DNA of 64,000 nt from Actinocatenispora comari (GCF_017312725.1 NZ_BOPO01000076.1:1-64000); one strand, 5' to 3'; shown: positions 1-7,924, counted from the first letter of the stretch. Notes: a model not told the origin generated them from the letters alone. A program made the numbers and translations.

Positions 1-5
1 CACCC

Positions 6-56
6 GTGAGCCCGCGGCACCGGTGAGCCTGCGGCACCGGTGAGCCCGCGGCACCG
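6..56. repeat. three tandem 17-bp units
   Basis: The unit GTGAGCCCGCGGCACCG occurs three times head to tail (6-22, 23-39, 40-56) with one base change in the middle copy. It lies at the window edge, downstream of the minus-strand DinB-like gene. No gene is visible in it. Confidence 0.85.
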
Positions 57-109
57 GTCGGGGCCCGGCCGGCGCGGCGCCGAGGTGCACCGCCGGCGTC
101 GGGGCTTCG

Positions 110-613
110 TCAGCGGCGCTCGGCCAGGCCGCGCAGGAAGGCGGCCTGGCCGGCGTGCTGGTTGTCCTCGGTGATCACGCTGACCAGCCGCACGCCCAGG
201 CTGACCGGCGGATCCCAGCGCTCGTCGACGATCCGGTCCAGGTCCGCGTCGGACAGCCCGTCGAGGTAGCGGCGGCTGCGCTCGAACACAGCGTCGTGGT
301 AGCCGGTCAGCAACTCGGCGCCGGCCCGTACCCGGGCGACCTGGTCGCTGCGGTGGCCGTAGCCGGTGTCGCCGACCGGCAGCCCCAGCCCGAACCGGTC
401 GGCCCAGCCGTCCGCCCACACCTGCCCGGTACCGGCGACGTCGGCGACGTGGTCGTCCTGCACCCGGGTCAGATGCCAGACCAGCCAGGCGATCGAGTTG
501 GCCTGCGGGTCGGCCCGCCAGGCCAGCTGCTCGTCGGTCAGCCCCTCGACGGCGCCGTGCACCACCTCGCGGACCCGGTCGAGTGAGTCGATCAGCAGTT
601 CAGCGCTTCGCAT
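110..613 (-). CDS. DinB-superfamily (DUF664-like) protein
   Basis: This 167-residue protein resembles the DinB/DUF664 four-helix metal-binding family, whose members include mycothiol- or bacillithiol-dependent enzymes and many proteins of unknown role. Candidate metal ligands are His47 and His55 (motif WHLTRVQDDH) and His153 (NQHAGQ), the usual spacing of the DinB His triad. The ATG lies 6 nt after a TAGACT box (620-625, read on the minus strand), so the mRNA is probably leaderless. It is monocistronic as far as can be seen, and its substrate is unknown. Confidence 0.8.
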   Translation of the reverse strand: MRSAELLIDSLDRVREVVHGAVEGLTDEQLAWRADPQANSIAWLVWHLTRVQDDHVADVAGTGQVWADGWADRFGLGLPVGDTGYGHRSDQVARVRAGAELLTGYHDAVFERSRRYLDGLSDADLDRIVDERWDPPVSLGVRLVSVITEDNQHAGQAAFLRGLAERR

Positions 614-667
614 CCGGCAAGTCTAGGCAGCCGGACCGCCGGCCCCGCCCGGTACACCCGGGTCGGG

Positions 668-1213
668 TCAGCCGTCCTTCGTCCAGTCGCGGCGGGCGGT
701 CGGGTTGCTGAGCCAGATCAGCTCGGTGGCGCCCCGGTGACCGTGCACCGCGAGCACCTCGTCGACGCTGTTCCACAGGCCCAGCTGGTAGATGCCGGTG
801 GTCAGGCCGCGCCACCGGGTCAGCACCGGACCACCGGGAAACGCCACCCCGAACAGCACGACGCCGGTACCGGACTGGCCGGTCGGGTCGCGGTGGCGCC
901 ACAGCGCGAACATCCGCGGCAGCTCCTCGTCCGCGACCGGCGGCAGGCTCTGCCCGGTACCGGCGGTGCCCGGCAGCGGTCCGCGATCGGCACCGGGTTC
1001 GCCCGCACCGTCCGGGTGCAGGAAGCGATCCCGCGCCACCGTGGCACCCCGGTACGCGCCGGCCAGCGCCGCGCCGACCTCGCCGGCGAGGCCGACCGGG
1101 TCCGCGGTGGGCGACCGGACCCGTTCGGCGCCGGCCGCCGCCGCGAGCGCGAGCTGCTGCAACGCCTCGGCGTACCGGTCGACCGCGGTCCGCTCGACGC
1201 CGGCCAGCCTCAC
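668..1213 (-). CDS. hypothetical protein coupled to the upstream LuxR regulator
   Basis: I do not recognise a family for this 181-residue protein. The GTG start is chosen because it forms a GTGA overlap with the stop of the LuxR gene (1210-1212), which implies translational coupling; longer starts would run into the regulator's C-terminus. The N-terminal third is Ala-rich and helical-looking. The C-terminal 90 residues contain a probable beta-rich globular part with strands such as GVVLFGVAFPGG and LIWLSNPTARRDW. There is no signal peptide or membrane segment. It probably works with, or is controlled together with, the regulator, but that is inference from gene order alone. Confidence 0.7.
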   Translation of the reverse strand: MRLAGVERTAVDRYAEALQQLALAAAAGAERVRSPTADPVGLAGEVGAALAGAYRGATVARDRFLHPDGAGEPGADRGPLPGTAGTGQSLPPVADEELPRMFALWRHRDPTGQSGTGVVLFGVAFPGGPVLTRWRGLTTGIYQLGLWNSVDEVLAVHGHRGATELIWLSNPTARRDWTKDG

Positions 1214-1782
1214 TCGACCAGCCCCGCACGCAGTGCCAGCGCGACCGCCTGGGTGCGGCGGCGCGCGCCGAGCTTGTCGTACAACCGGCGAACGTGCGTC
1301 TTGACCGTGTCGGCGCCGATGCACAGCTGTTCGGCGATCTCCTCGTTCGTGGCGCCGTCGCAGAGCGCGTGCAGCACCTGCTGTTCGCGTCCGGTCAGCC
1401 GGATCGGCGGCCGCGGCGGCCGGCGCGGCGCCACCCGCAGCGCGCCGGTCACCGCACCGGCGACCGCCGCGAGCAGCAGGTCACCGTCGGCACCGACGTC
1501 CACCACGATCACCGCGGTGTGCGGGGAGCGGCGCGGCCCGAGCACCGTGATCGGGTCCCGGGCGAACCGGTAGTCGACCAGCACCACGTCGGTGTGCTGC
1601 CGGGTGTAGCAGGTCAGCGCCTGCCGGGGCGTGGTGGCCAGCCGTACCAGGTGGCCGTTGCCGGTGGCGACGAGGCGTTCGGCGAGCAGTCGGGCCGCCG
1701 CGCCGGCCGGCACGCAGGCCAGTACGGTGCGGGTCGGGCCCGGCGGGGAGTCAGGTCTGGCCGGGAGGGTGGCAACGCTCAT
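1210..1782 (-). CDS. BldM/WhiI-like orphan response regulator, LuxR/NarL family
   Basis: This 190-residue DNA-binding regulator has a shortened, divergent receiver-like domain (about residues 20-120; a possible phospho-acceptor Asp in VVLVDYRF). A clear C-terminal LuxR helix-turn-helix follows (LTGREQQVLHAL, NEEIAEQL, DTVKTHVRRLYDKLG). The C-terminal part and the GLVE ending resemble BldM/WhiI-type actinobacterial regulators. No sensor kinase is adjacent. The ATG at 1782 is preceded by AAGGAGGGACGG, which is also the last coding part of an upstream 27-codon ORF whose TGA overlaps this ATG. It is therefore the fourth cistron of a translationally chained array (1779-2022). Targets are unknown. 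Confidence 0.85.
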   Translation of the reverse strand: MSVATLPARPDSPPGPTRTVLACVPAGAAARLLAERLVATGNGHLVRLATTPRQALTCYTRQHTDVVLVDYRFARDPITVLGPRRSPHTAVIVVDVGADGDLLLAAVAGAVTGALRVAPRRPPRPPIRLTGREQQVLHALCDGATNEEIAEQLCIGADTVKTHVRRLYDKLGARRRTQAVALALRAGLVE

Positions 1783-1862
1783 TGCCGTCCCTCCTTCGTC
1801 GGAACGGCAATGAGGCACCAGAACGCGCGATGCCCATGACTCGCTCGCTCACGCTCACTCAT
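1779..1862 (-). CDS. chained leader mini-ORF 1 (27 codons)
   Basis: This small ORF encodes a 27-residue peptide beginning MSERERASHGHR and ending VPTKEGRQ. Its TGA overlaps the ATG of the LuxR regulator (ATGA at 1779-1782), and its own ATG overlaps the TGA of the copy upstream. The codons for K-E-G-R are AAG GAG GGA CGG, so the ribosome-binding site of the next gene is translated. Its length (84 nt) is identical to that of the two other copies. Whether the peptide or only the act of translation matters is not known. Confidence 0.6.
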   Translation of the reverse strand: MSERERASHGHRAFWCLIAVPTKEGRQ

Positions 1863-1942
1863 GGCCGTCCCTCCTTCGTCGGAACGGCAATGAGGCACCA
1901 GAACGCGCGATGCCCATGACACGCTCGCTCACGCTCACTCAT
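1859..1942 (-). CDS. chained leader mini-ORF 2 (27 codons)
   Basis: This copy is nearly identical to copy 1 (Ser to Cys at position 8, Gln to Pro at the last residue) and also ends in the SD-encoding tail TKEGRP. Its stop overlaps the start of copy 1, and its start overlaps the stop of copy 3. The high DNA identity to copy 1 implies a recent tandem duplication. Confidence 0.6.
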   Translation of the reverse strand: MSERERACHGHRAFWCLIAVPTKEGRP

Positions 1943-2022
1943 GGCCGTCCCTCCTTCGTCGCAGCGGCGACGAGGCAGCTCACCGCACGACGCCGATGAT
2001 GCACTCGCTCTCGCTGGTTCAT
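1939..2022 (-). CDS. chained leader mini-ORF 3 (27 codons, diverged)
   Basis: This most upstream copy is diverged (begins MNQRERVHHRRR) yet keeps the exact 84-nt length, the central Cys-Leu-hydrophobic segment and the TKEGRP tail, with its TGA overlapping the next ATG. Upstream of its ATG is GGAAGGGACTCGCA, a good Shine-Dalgarno, so ribosomes would enter here and pass down the chain. Conservation of length and tail despite divergence suggests selection on the peptide frame. Confidence 0.55.
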   Translation of the reverse strand: MNQRERVHHRRRAVSCLVAAATKEGRP

Positions 2023-2530
2023 TGCGAGTCCCTTCCGGTGACACGTGAATCGGCCGGGGTCGCCCGGGCGGCGGCGCGGCGCGGAGACGGACGGCTCTGG
2101 ACTGGCGCGGCGGGACCGCCGTCGCCGCGGATGGGCGCGGGCGCAGCGACACCGCGCGCGGGCCGTCCGCGCCGCGCGCGTGCCGACGACCCGTCACGGG
2201 TCGGCGCCTCGCCGAACATTCCGGTACCGAACGTCCCGCCGCCGGGCGTGGCGGTGCCGGTCATCCCGGCGCTGAGCAGCCCGGTGCTGAGCAACCCGGT
2301 GCTGAGCAACCCGGTGCCGGTCATTCCGGTGCTGGGCATGGCGGTACCTCGCATCCCGGTACCCGGCGGTCGGGCACCTGTGAGGTGGTACTGCTGCGTG
2401 CGCCCCGGCGAGCGGCGACGATGCCGGCCGGCGGGTGCACGTTCTCCTGCCTGCAACATGCACAACGCAACACCCGGCAGGGAGATACGGCCGGGCGAGG
2501 ATCGGGGCCGGCAGACGTGGCCGGCCCGCG
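2023..2530. other. poorly coding, repeat-bearing spacer
   Basis: About 500 bp lie upstream of the mini-ORF array with no convincing gene. Both strands are open in several frames only because of high GC. The stretch must contain the promoter of the minus-strand array; I cannot assign -10/-35 boxes with confidence. Its main structure is the 15-bp periodic array at 2221-2370. Confidence 0.5.
2221..2370. repeat. ten degenerate 15-bp tandem units
   Basis: Ten consecutive 15-bp units fit the consensus CCGGTGCTGAGCAAC or close variants; two (2281-2295, 2296-2310) are identical. On the plus strand they would encode PVLSN-type pentapeptides, on the minus strand TGLLS-type pentapeptides. Period 15 keeps both reading frames open, so this could be a fragment of a pentapeptide-repeat gene or non-coding repeats. 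No SD-led start was found for either reading. Confidence 0.75.
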
Positions 2531-2743
2531 CTACCGGGGCAGCACCGGCGCGGGGGTCGATCGGCAGTCGCCGTTGTCGTCGTACCGCCCGGGGTCGTCG
2601 CCCAGCGCGGCGAGTACGGCGGCGGCTCGCCGTCGGGCCTGGCAACCGGCGCCGCCGCAGCGGCACCGGGTGGGCCCGGTCGGCACGTGCCGGCGGTAGA
2701 CCAGGACTGCCAACTCGCGTACCCGCCAGGACGTGGCGCTCAT
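2531..2743 (-). CDS. small hypothetical protein with CxC-x4-C motif
   Basis: This 70-residue product has a tryptophan-containing start (MSATSWRVREL) and a Cys cluster CRCGGAGC, followed by an Ala-rich helix and a polar tail. The ATG is preceded by GAGGAG at a suitable distance, the main reason for calling it. The cysteines could bind a metal. Neighbours give no clue; the flanks look non-coding. It may be a spurious ORF in GC-rich DNA. Confidence 0.45.
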   Translation of the reverse strand: MSATSWRVRELAVLVYRRHVPTGPTRCRCGGAGCQARRRAAAVLAALGDDPGRYDDNGDCRSTPAPVLPR

Positions 2744-3289
2744 CGGCGGACTCCTCGAGCCGGGGCCGGACGCCCGGCACGCGGGCCGGACTTCGGCTCA
2801 GCGTGCCACGCCGGATGTCGGCACCGTGCCGCTTTGCCGCGCCATCACCCTCCGGCACCGGCGGGCGTGTTGCCGACCGGCCGCACCGGTACGCGCCGTA
2901 TCGGTGGGCCGGCGCCGGACTGCGGACCAGCGACGGCAAGACAGAACCCCCGGGAGGGCACGGAGAACGTGATCCGACCGCTTTCCACGGCCGAAGCCAC
3001 TGCCGCCCATCGCCACCGGCAACGGGCTTTCCGTGACCGTTCCGACACTGCCACCCGCAACTGTGCGTGGCAAGCGTGTCGGCGCAACGAAGCCGGCGTG
3101 TCGCCACAAAGGGTGAACACATAAAGACGGTGCGTCTTAGATGATCATGGTGCAAGCCGGGACATCAGCCGTTTGTACGAGTCTGCAAGACCGCTGGCGA
3201 CTGCCCCGGCGGGGCACTACGCTGGCGCCGGCAGCAGGCGTACATATCTCGACAAACAGGTGGAGACACCGCCGTTTCGGGAGTGACAG
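2744..3289. other. intergenic stretch without a supported gene
   Basis: About 545 bp separate the 70-residue ORF and the 58-residue ORF. Open frames exist on both strands, but none has a credible start, product or composition. The 3040-3160 part is locally less GC-rich (for example ACACATAAAGACGG) and probably carries a promoter. Nothing else is recognised. Confidence 0.5.
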
Positions 3290-3466
3290 ATGAGCAACCG
3301 CGGCAGCGGCTCGGACACACCGGTCGTACTGCGCGACACCCACCGCCCCGGCCCCGCATCGGTGCTGGTGGAAGCGAACGACCGGCTGCAGGACCTGCGC
3401 GCTCTGCTCGCCGGCGCGCTGACCGGCGACGAGCCGGACCGGGCGGACGAGCGCGCCGGCAGCTGA
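3290..3466 (+). CDS. small hypothetical protein (58 aa)
   Basis: The ATG at 3290 opens a 58-codon frame. The product has an N-terminal polar stretch, a short amphipathic helix (VLVEANDRLQDLRALLAGAL) and an acidic tail. It precedes the PH-domain genes on the same strand by about 50 nt. The helix looks natural, but no family is recognised and the SD is weak, so the call is tentative. Confidence 0.45.
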   Translation: MSNRGSGSDTPVVLRDTHRPGPASVLVEANDRLQDLRALLAGALTGDEPDRADERAGS

Positions 3467-3514
3467 GCGCCTGCACGCTCCGGCCGGCGGGCCGGGATGT
3501 GTCATCGTTGCGGC

Positions 3515-4015
3515 GTGAGTGAGCAGACCCTGCAGCTGCGGCCGCCGCGACACCGGGTGCACCGGCGCGCCATCTGGTACTGGACCGCCAGCGCCGCGCC
3601 GATGTGGCTGGTGCTGATCGCCGCCCAGATCGTCGCGCTCGTGCTGGGGTGGGGCTGGCTGCGGCACTGGTGGGTGGTGACGCTGCCGCTCACCGTGCTG
3701 CTCGCCGCGGCGCACCTGGTGGTGATGCCGCAGTGGCGGTACCGGGTGCACCGCTGGGAGGTGACCCCGGAGGCGGTGTACACCCAGTCCGGCTGGTTCA
3801 ACCAGGAACGCCGGATCGCGCCGGTGTCCCGGATCCAGACCGTCGACACCGACCGCGGCCCGTTCGAGCAGATCTTCCGGCTGACCAACGTCACCGTCAC
3901 CACCGCCTCGGCGGCCGGCCCGCTGCGCATCCACGGTCTGGACCGCGACGACGCGTTGCGGGTGGTCGACCAGCTCACCGCCGACACCCAGGCCGAGCGG
4001 GGCGACGCGACGTGA
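3515..4015 (+). CDS. bacterial PH-domain membrane protein (YdbS-like)
   Basis: This 166-residue protein has two membrane segments near the N-terminus (about residues 22-60) followed by a bacterial PH2/DUF304 domain (typical WEVTPEAVYTQSGWFNQERR and VSRIQTVD motifs). The GTG start at 3515 is preferred over the in-frame ATG at 3497 because it lies 6 nt after CATCGT, a possible -10 of a leaderless mRNA. The stop overlaps the next start (GTGA), forming a two-gene unit like ydbS-ydbT of Bacillus subtilis, where such pairs are membrane proteins linked to defence against antimicrobial peptides. That function is inference here. Confidence 0.85.
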   Translation: MSEQTLQLRPPRHRVHRRAIWYWTASAAPMWLVLIAAQIVALVLGWGWLRHWWVVTLPLTVLLAAAHLVVMPQWRYRVHRWEVTPEAVYTQSGWFNQERRIAPVSRIQTVDTDRGPFEQIFRLTNVTVTTASAAGPLRIHGLDRDDALRVVDQLTADTQAERGDAT

Positions 4016-5826
4016 CCACCCCGCCCACCGGGCCGGACGGCCCGCGCGCCGACGACGTGGCGCCGGCCGGGCACCCCGACCCGCCGGCCGACGGCGTACC
4101 GCCGGACGGCCGCGACGTGCCCGCCGGCGCCGGGGGCGCGGTGCCGCGCGCCGACGACGTACCGCAGTGGCGCCGGCTGTCCAACCGGATGCTGCTGATC
4201 CACCCGGTGCAGTCGCTGCTGCAGTTCCTCCCGGCGCTGCTGGGCCTGCTGATCGCCGGTACGACCTCGGGCAACGGCCCCGTCTACAGCCTGCTGGGCG
4301 CCGCCGCGGCGATCGCGTTCGGGATCCTGCGCTGGCTGACCACGAGCTACCGGATCTCGACCGAGCAGGTCCAGGTGCGGCGCGGGGTGCTCAACCGGCG
4401 GGTCCTGTCGGTACGCCGGGACCGGATCCGCACCGTCGACGTGAGCGCGCCGGCGCTGCACCGGGTGCTCGGCCTGGCCCGGGTCACCGTCGGTACCGGA
4501 CTGTCGGACCGTAGCCGCACCGACGGGCTGCGGCTGGACGCGCTGAACGCGGCGACCGCCGCCGAACTGCGCGAGGAGCTGCTGCACCGGGCCGATCCGG
4601 GGCCGGCCACCAGCCCCGCGACCGCCGCACCCGCGACCGCCGGGGACACGGCTGCCGGGGACACGGCTGCCGGCTCGCGGGCGGCCGGGCCCGGATCGCG
4701 GACCGGATCGCGGGCGGGCGGGTTCCCGTGGACGCCGCCGGCGCCGCCGACCGGTACCGAGCTCGCCCGGCTGTCACCGCGCTGGATCGGCTACGGCCCG
4801 TTCACGCTGTCCGGGCTGGTCACCGTCGGTGTGATCGGCGCGTTCCTGTCCCGGCTGGTGAACGAGTTCCACCTCGACCCCACTCGGTACGGCGCGACCC
4901 GGGAGCTCGCCGCCCGGGTGCTGCACACCTCGCTGCCGCTGCTGATCGGCGAGCTCGTGCTCGGCCTGCTGGTGCTCGCCGCGATCGCCTCGACCTGCGG
5001 CTACGTGCTGGCGTTCTGGGGGTTCCGGTTGACCCGGCTGCCCGGCGGCACGCTGCACGTCACCCGCGGACTGATCACCACCCGGGCGATCACCCTGGAG
5101 GAACGGCGGCTGCGCGGCGTCGAGGTCTCCGAGCCGCTGCTGCTGCGCGCGGTCGGCGGGGCCCGGTGCATCGCCATCGCCACCGGACTGCGGGTCGGTC
5201 GCGGCGCCGAACGCGGCGGCTCGCTGCTGCTGCCCTCGGCGCCGCGCGCCGAGGCGCGGCGGGTCGCGGTCGCCGTACTGGGACGGGCCGAACCGATCAC
5301 GGTGCCGCTGACCCGGCACGGGCCGGCCGCCCGCCGCCGCCGGTACACCCGGGCGCTGGTGCCGTGCGCGCTGCTGGTGCTCGCCGCCGTGGTGCTGCAC
5401 GCGCTTGTTCCGGTGCCCGACTGGGTACCGGTCGCCACGCTGGTGCTGCTGGTGCTGGCCGTCCTGGTGGCCGCGGACCGGTACCGCGGGCTGGGTCACG
5501 CCCTGGTCGACGGGACGCTCGTCGCCGGGCGCGGCAGCCTGGTGCGCCGGCGCAGCGCGCTGCCCACCGACGGCATCATCGGCTGGAACCTGCGCCGGTC
5601 GTACTTCCAGCGCCGCGCCGGGCTCGCCACCCTCACCGCCACCACCGCCGGCGGTGAGCAGGCCTACCCGGTACCCGACCTGCCGCTCGCCGACGCCACC
5701 GGCCTGGCCGACGCCGCACTGCCCGGGCTGCTCACCCCGTTCCTGGTGCCCGCCGGCTCGGGCTCCGACCAGGGTCGTAGGCCGGTCCGACCGCGCTCCG
5801 ATGCCGCCGACCGGGCCGCGGGTTAG
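4012..5826 (+). CDS. large PH-domain membrane protein (YdbT-like)
   Basis: This 604-residue protein follows the small PH protein with a GTGA overlap. After a Pro/Asp-rich cytoplasmic start (about 1-50) it shows membrane pairs around 65-105, 265-330 and 440-490, each followed by a DUF304/PH2 module. The modules contain the repeated pattern of a Thr/Ser-containing strand, 'xxRxRIRTVDV' (first) and 'ITLEERRLRGVEV' (second). The Ala/Thr/Gly-rich linker near 200-245 contains a duplicated AGDTA segment. Three tandem PH2 domains are the normal make-up of YdbT. The function is probably at the membrane but is not established. Confidence 0.85.
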   Translation: MTTPPTGPDGPRADDVAPAGHPDPPADGVPPDGRDVPAGAGGAVPRADDVPQWRRLSNRMLLIHPVQSLLQFLPALLGLLIAGTTSGNGPVYSLLGAAAAIAFGILRWLTTSYRISTEQVQVRRGVLNRRVLSVRRDRIRTVDVSAPALHRVLGLARVTVGTGLSDRSRTDGLRLDALNAATAAELREELLHRADPGPATSPATAAPATAGDTAAGDTAAGSRAAGPGSRTGSRAGGFPWTPPAPPTGTELARLSPRWIGYGPFTLSGLVTVGVIGAFLSRLVNEFHLDPTRYGATRELAARVLHTSLPLLIGELVLGLLVLAAIASTCGYVLAFWGFRLTRLPGGTLHVTRGLITTRAITLEERRLRGVEVSEPLLLRAVGGARCIAIATGLRVGRGAERGGSLLLPSAPRAEARRVAVAVLGRAEPITVPLTRHGPAARRRRYTRALVPCALLVLAAVVLHALVPVPDWVPVATLVLLVLAVLVAADRYRGLGHALVDGTLVAGRGSLVRRRSALPTDGIIGWNLRRSYFQRRAGLATLTATTAGGEQAYPVPDLPLADATGLADAALPGLLTPFLVPAGSGSDQGRRPVRPRSDAADRAAG

Positions 5827-5886
5827 CGTCCGGTGGCGGACCTGGTGCGATCTGCTTCGGGCCGGATCGTGAGCGCGGGAGGGCGG

Positions 5887-7188
5887 ATGGGCTGGCCACG
5901 GGAGCGCCGCTGGGCGGCCGCGCTGGGCACGCTCGCCATCGCGGTGGCGCTGTTCGCCGGCGCGTTCGTCGACATCCCGGTCGGCGCCCGGGTCGCGGTC
6001 ACCGTGCTGGCGGTGCTCGCGGCCGCGATCTGGGCGGTACTGGTCGTCTGGCGCTCCGCGGGCACCACCGGGGAGGCGCTGCTCGCCGCCGGGTTCGGGC
6101 TGCTGGGCATCGTGTCGACCGCGATCGCGCCGGACGGGCTGGGCTACCTGATCAGCTACGTCGCGCTGATCCGGCTGGCCATGCGGCTGCCGGTACGGGT
6201 GTCCGCGCCGATCGCGGCGGCGCTGGTGGTGCTGCTCGGCGCCGTGTTGCTGTGGGCCGGTGTCCCCGTCGCGGTCACCGCGGTGTTCGCGCTCGGCGCC
6301 GGCTTCATGTACCTGGTGGGCGACCTGGCCGCCCTCGGCGGCGCCGCCCGGGACCACGCCGAACGGCTGCTGGAGCAGCAGGCGGCCACCCGTGCCGCCG
6401 TCGAACAGGCCGCGGTGCTGCGGGAACGCGGCGCGCTGGCCCGGGAGGTACACGACATCGTGTCGCACACGTTCGCCGGCCTGGCGCTGCAACTCGAGGC
6501 CGCGAAGGTGCTCGCCGAGCGTACCGACGCCGACCCGCGGCTTCGCGCCGCGCTGGCCCACGCGCACCAGCTGACCCGGTCGGGGATCGCCGACACCCGC
6601 CAGGTCGTCGCGGCCCTGCGCGGCGCCGCGCTGCCCGGCCCGGCGCTGGTGGCCACCCTCGTCGCCCGCGCCCGGCAGGAACAGGGGCTGCCGGTGGAGT
6701 ACACGGTGACCGGCGAACCGCGTCCGGTCGCCCCGGAGGTCGGCCTCGCGGTGTACCGGATGGTGCAGGAGGCGCTCACCAACACGGTGCGGCACGCCGG
6801 TACCGGTGCCCGGGCGTCGGTGTCGGTGCGCTGGACGGCCGAGCGGCTCACCGTGTCGGTGACCGACTCCGGCGGCGCCGCAACGCATCCGGCCGGTGCG
6901 GTCGACGCCGGACCGGCCACGCCGGGGCCGAGCGCCCGCGCCCAGCCGGCCACGGTCGGCGCCGGTACCGGACCGGGCGGCGCGACACCGGGGGCCGCGG
7001 GCGAACCGGTGACCGACGGCGGCACCGGCGCGACGACTCCGCCCGGCGGGTGGGGGTTGGCGGGGATGGCCGAGCGGGCCGAGTTGCTCGGCGGCGGGCT
7101 GGTCGCCGGACCGACCGGCGACGGGTACTCGGTGGTGCTCCGGTTGCCGCTGACCGCCGCGCACGACGGGCCGGGTGAGCCGCGATGA
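5887..7188 (+). CDS. NarL-type sensor histidine kinase
   Basis: This protein of about 433 residues has four to six N-terminal membrane helices (to about residue 155), then a HisKA_3 dimerisation domain with the phospho-accepting His near residue 189 (motif REVHDIVSHT). The ATPase domain carries an N-box (YRMVQEALTNTVRHAG) and a G-box (GWGLAGMAERAELLGG). A Gly/Ala/Thr-rich insertion of about 55 residues separates these two boxes, longer than usual for the family. The ATG at 5887 is chosen for its GGGAGG; GTG at 5833 is an alternative. It overlaps its response regulator by ATGA. The stimulus is unknown; the two PH proteins just upstream may be functionally linked. Confidence 0.9.
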   Translation: MGWPRERRWAAALGTLAIAVALFAGAFVDIPVGARVAVTVLAVLAAAIWAVLVVWRSAGTTGEALLAAGFGLLGIVSTAIAPDGLGYLISYVALIRLAMRLPVRVSAPIAAALVVLLGAVLLWAGVPVAVTAVFALGAGFMYLVGDLAALGGAARDHAERLLEQQAATRAAVEQAAVLRERGALAREVHDIVSHTFAGLALQLEAAKVLAERTDADPRLRAALAHAHQLTRSGIADTRQVVAALRGAALPGPALVATLVARARQEQGLPVEYTVTGEPRPVAPEVGLAVYRMVQEALTNTVRHAGTGARASVSVRWTAERLTVSVTDSGGAATHPAGAVDAGPATPGPSARAQPATVGAGTGPGGATPGAAGEPVTDGGTGATTPPGGWGLAGMAERAELLGGGLVAGPTGDGYSVVLRLPLTAAHDGPGEPR

Positions 7189-7838
7189 CCGCGGTACGGG
7201 TGCTGGTGGTCGACGATCAGCGGGTGGTCCGGGACGGGTTGACCATGCTGCTCGGCCTGTTGGACGGCATCGACGTGGTCGGTACCGCGGTCGACGGTCT
7301 GGACGCGATCGCGAGCGCCGACCGGCTGCGTCCCGACGTGGTGCTGATGGACCTGTCCATGCCGCGCTGCGACGGCCCGACCGCCACCCGGCGCATCCTG
7401 GCCGACCATCCGGAGATCCGGATCGTCGTGCTCACCACGTACTCCGACGACGAGTGGGTGTTCGCGGCGCTGAACGCCGGCGCCCGCGGCTTCGTCACCA
7501 AGGACGCCAGCGCCGCCGAGATCGAACACGCGATCACCACGGTGGCGGCCGGTGAGGCGCTGCTGGACCCGAGCGTGCAGCGACGGCTGCTCGACGCGTA
7601 CGCCCGCGGGATCCCGGCCGGGGTGGCCGCACCGGACGCGGCGGCGCTCACCGCGCGGGAGGCGGAGGTGCTCGCGCACATCGCGGCCGGCGAGTCCAAC
7701 GCCGAGATCGCGGCGGGGTTGACGGTGTCCGCGGCCACCGTCAAGACGCACATCACCCACCTGCTGGCCAAGACCGGCAGCCGGGACCGCGCGCAGCTGG
7801 TGCGCTACGCGTACCGGTACGGTCACGCCCGGCCGTGA
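7185..7838 (+). CDS. NarL/FixJ-family response regulator
   Basis: This 217-residue cognate of the kinase directly upstream has a receiver domain (1-120; phospho-acceptor Asp in VVLMDLSMP, conserved Thr in VVLTTYSDD, Lys in FVTKDAS). A LuxR helix-turn-helix follows (LTAREAEVLAHIAAG, NAEIAAGLTVS, TVKTHITHLLAKTG). The ATGA overlap assures co-translation. Targets are not known; the next gene on the strand starts a separate transcript. Confidence 0.95.
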   Translation: MTAVRVLVVDDQRVVRDGLTMLLGLLDGIDVVGTAVDGLDAIASADRLRPDVVLMDLSMPRCDGPTATRRILADHPEIRIVVLTTYSDDEWVFAALNAGARGFVTKDASAAEIEHAITTVAAGEALLDPSVQRRLLDAYARGIPAGVAAPDAAALTAREAEVLAHIAAGESNAEIAAGLTVSAATVKTHITHLLAKTGSRDRAQLVRYAYRYGHARP

Positions 7839-7924
7839 CGCCGAGGCTCACCCCACGGTCGTAGCGGCGGGTTCGGAGCGTGCTCCGACGCGACGCCACC
7901 ACCTCCGCTTCTAGCGTCCTGGGC

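Larger units (their letters stand above)
1779..2022. repeat. three 80-bp-period direct repeats
   Basis: The three leader ORFs recur with an exact 80-bp period (84-nt ORFs overlapping by 4). The first two copies differ at only a few positions; the third is diverged. This is the DNA-level view of the mini-ORF array. Confidence 0.9.

Noticed and set aside
6-56. CRISPR-like array
   Set aside because: The 17-bp units are directly adjacent without spacers, and no cas gene is present.
1794-1960. Tandem repeats as an insertion-sequence end or integron-like array
   Set aside because: The units have no inverted ends or transposase, and their reading frame with ATGA junctions explains the structure better.
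1996-3155. Long overlapping open frames on both strands in the repeat region
   Set aside because: Low-complexity Arg/Pro-rich products, no SD-led start and no recognisable domain. They follow from high GC and the 15-bp period.
4774-7164. A 796-codon minus-strand frame across the PH and kinase genes
   Set aside because: Its translation is repetitive Gln/Arg/Gly-rich and matches no family, while the plus strand carries four clear proteins.
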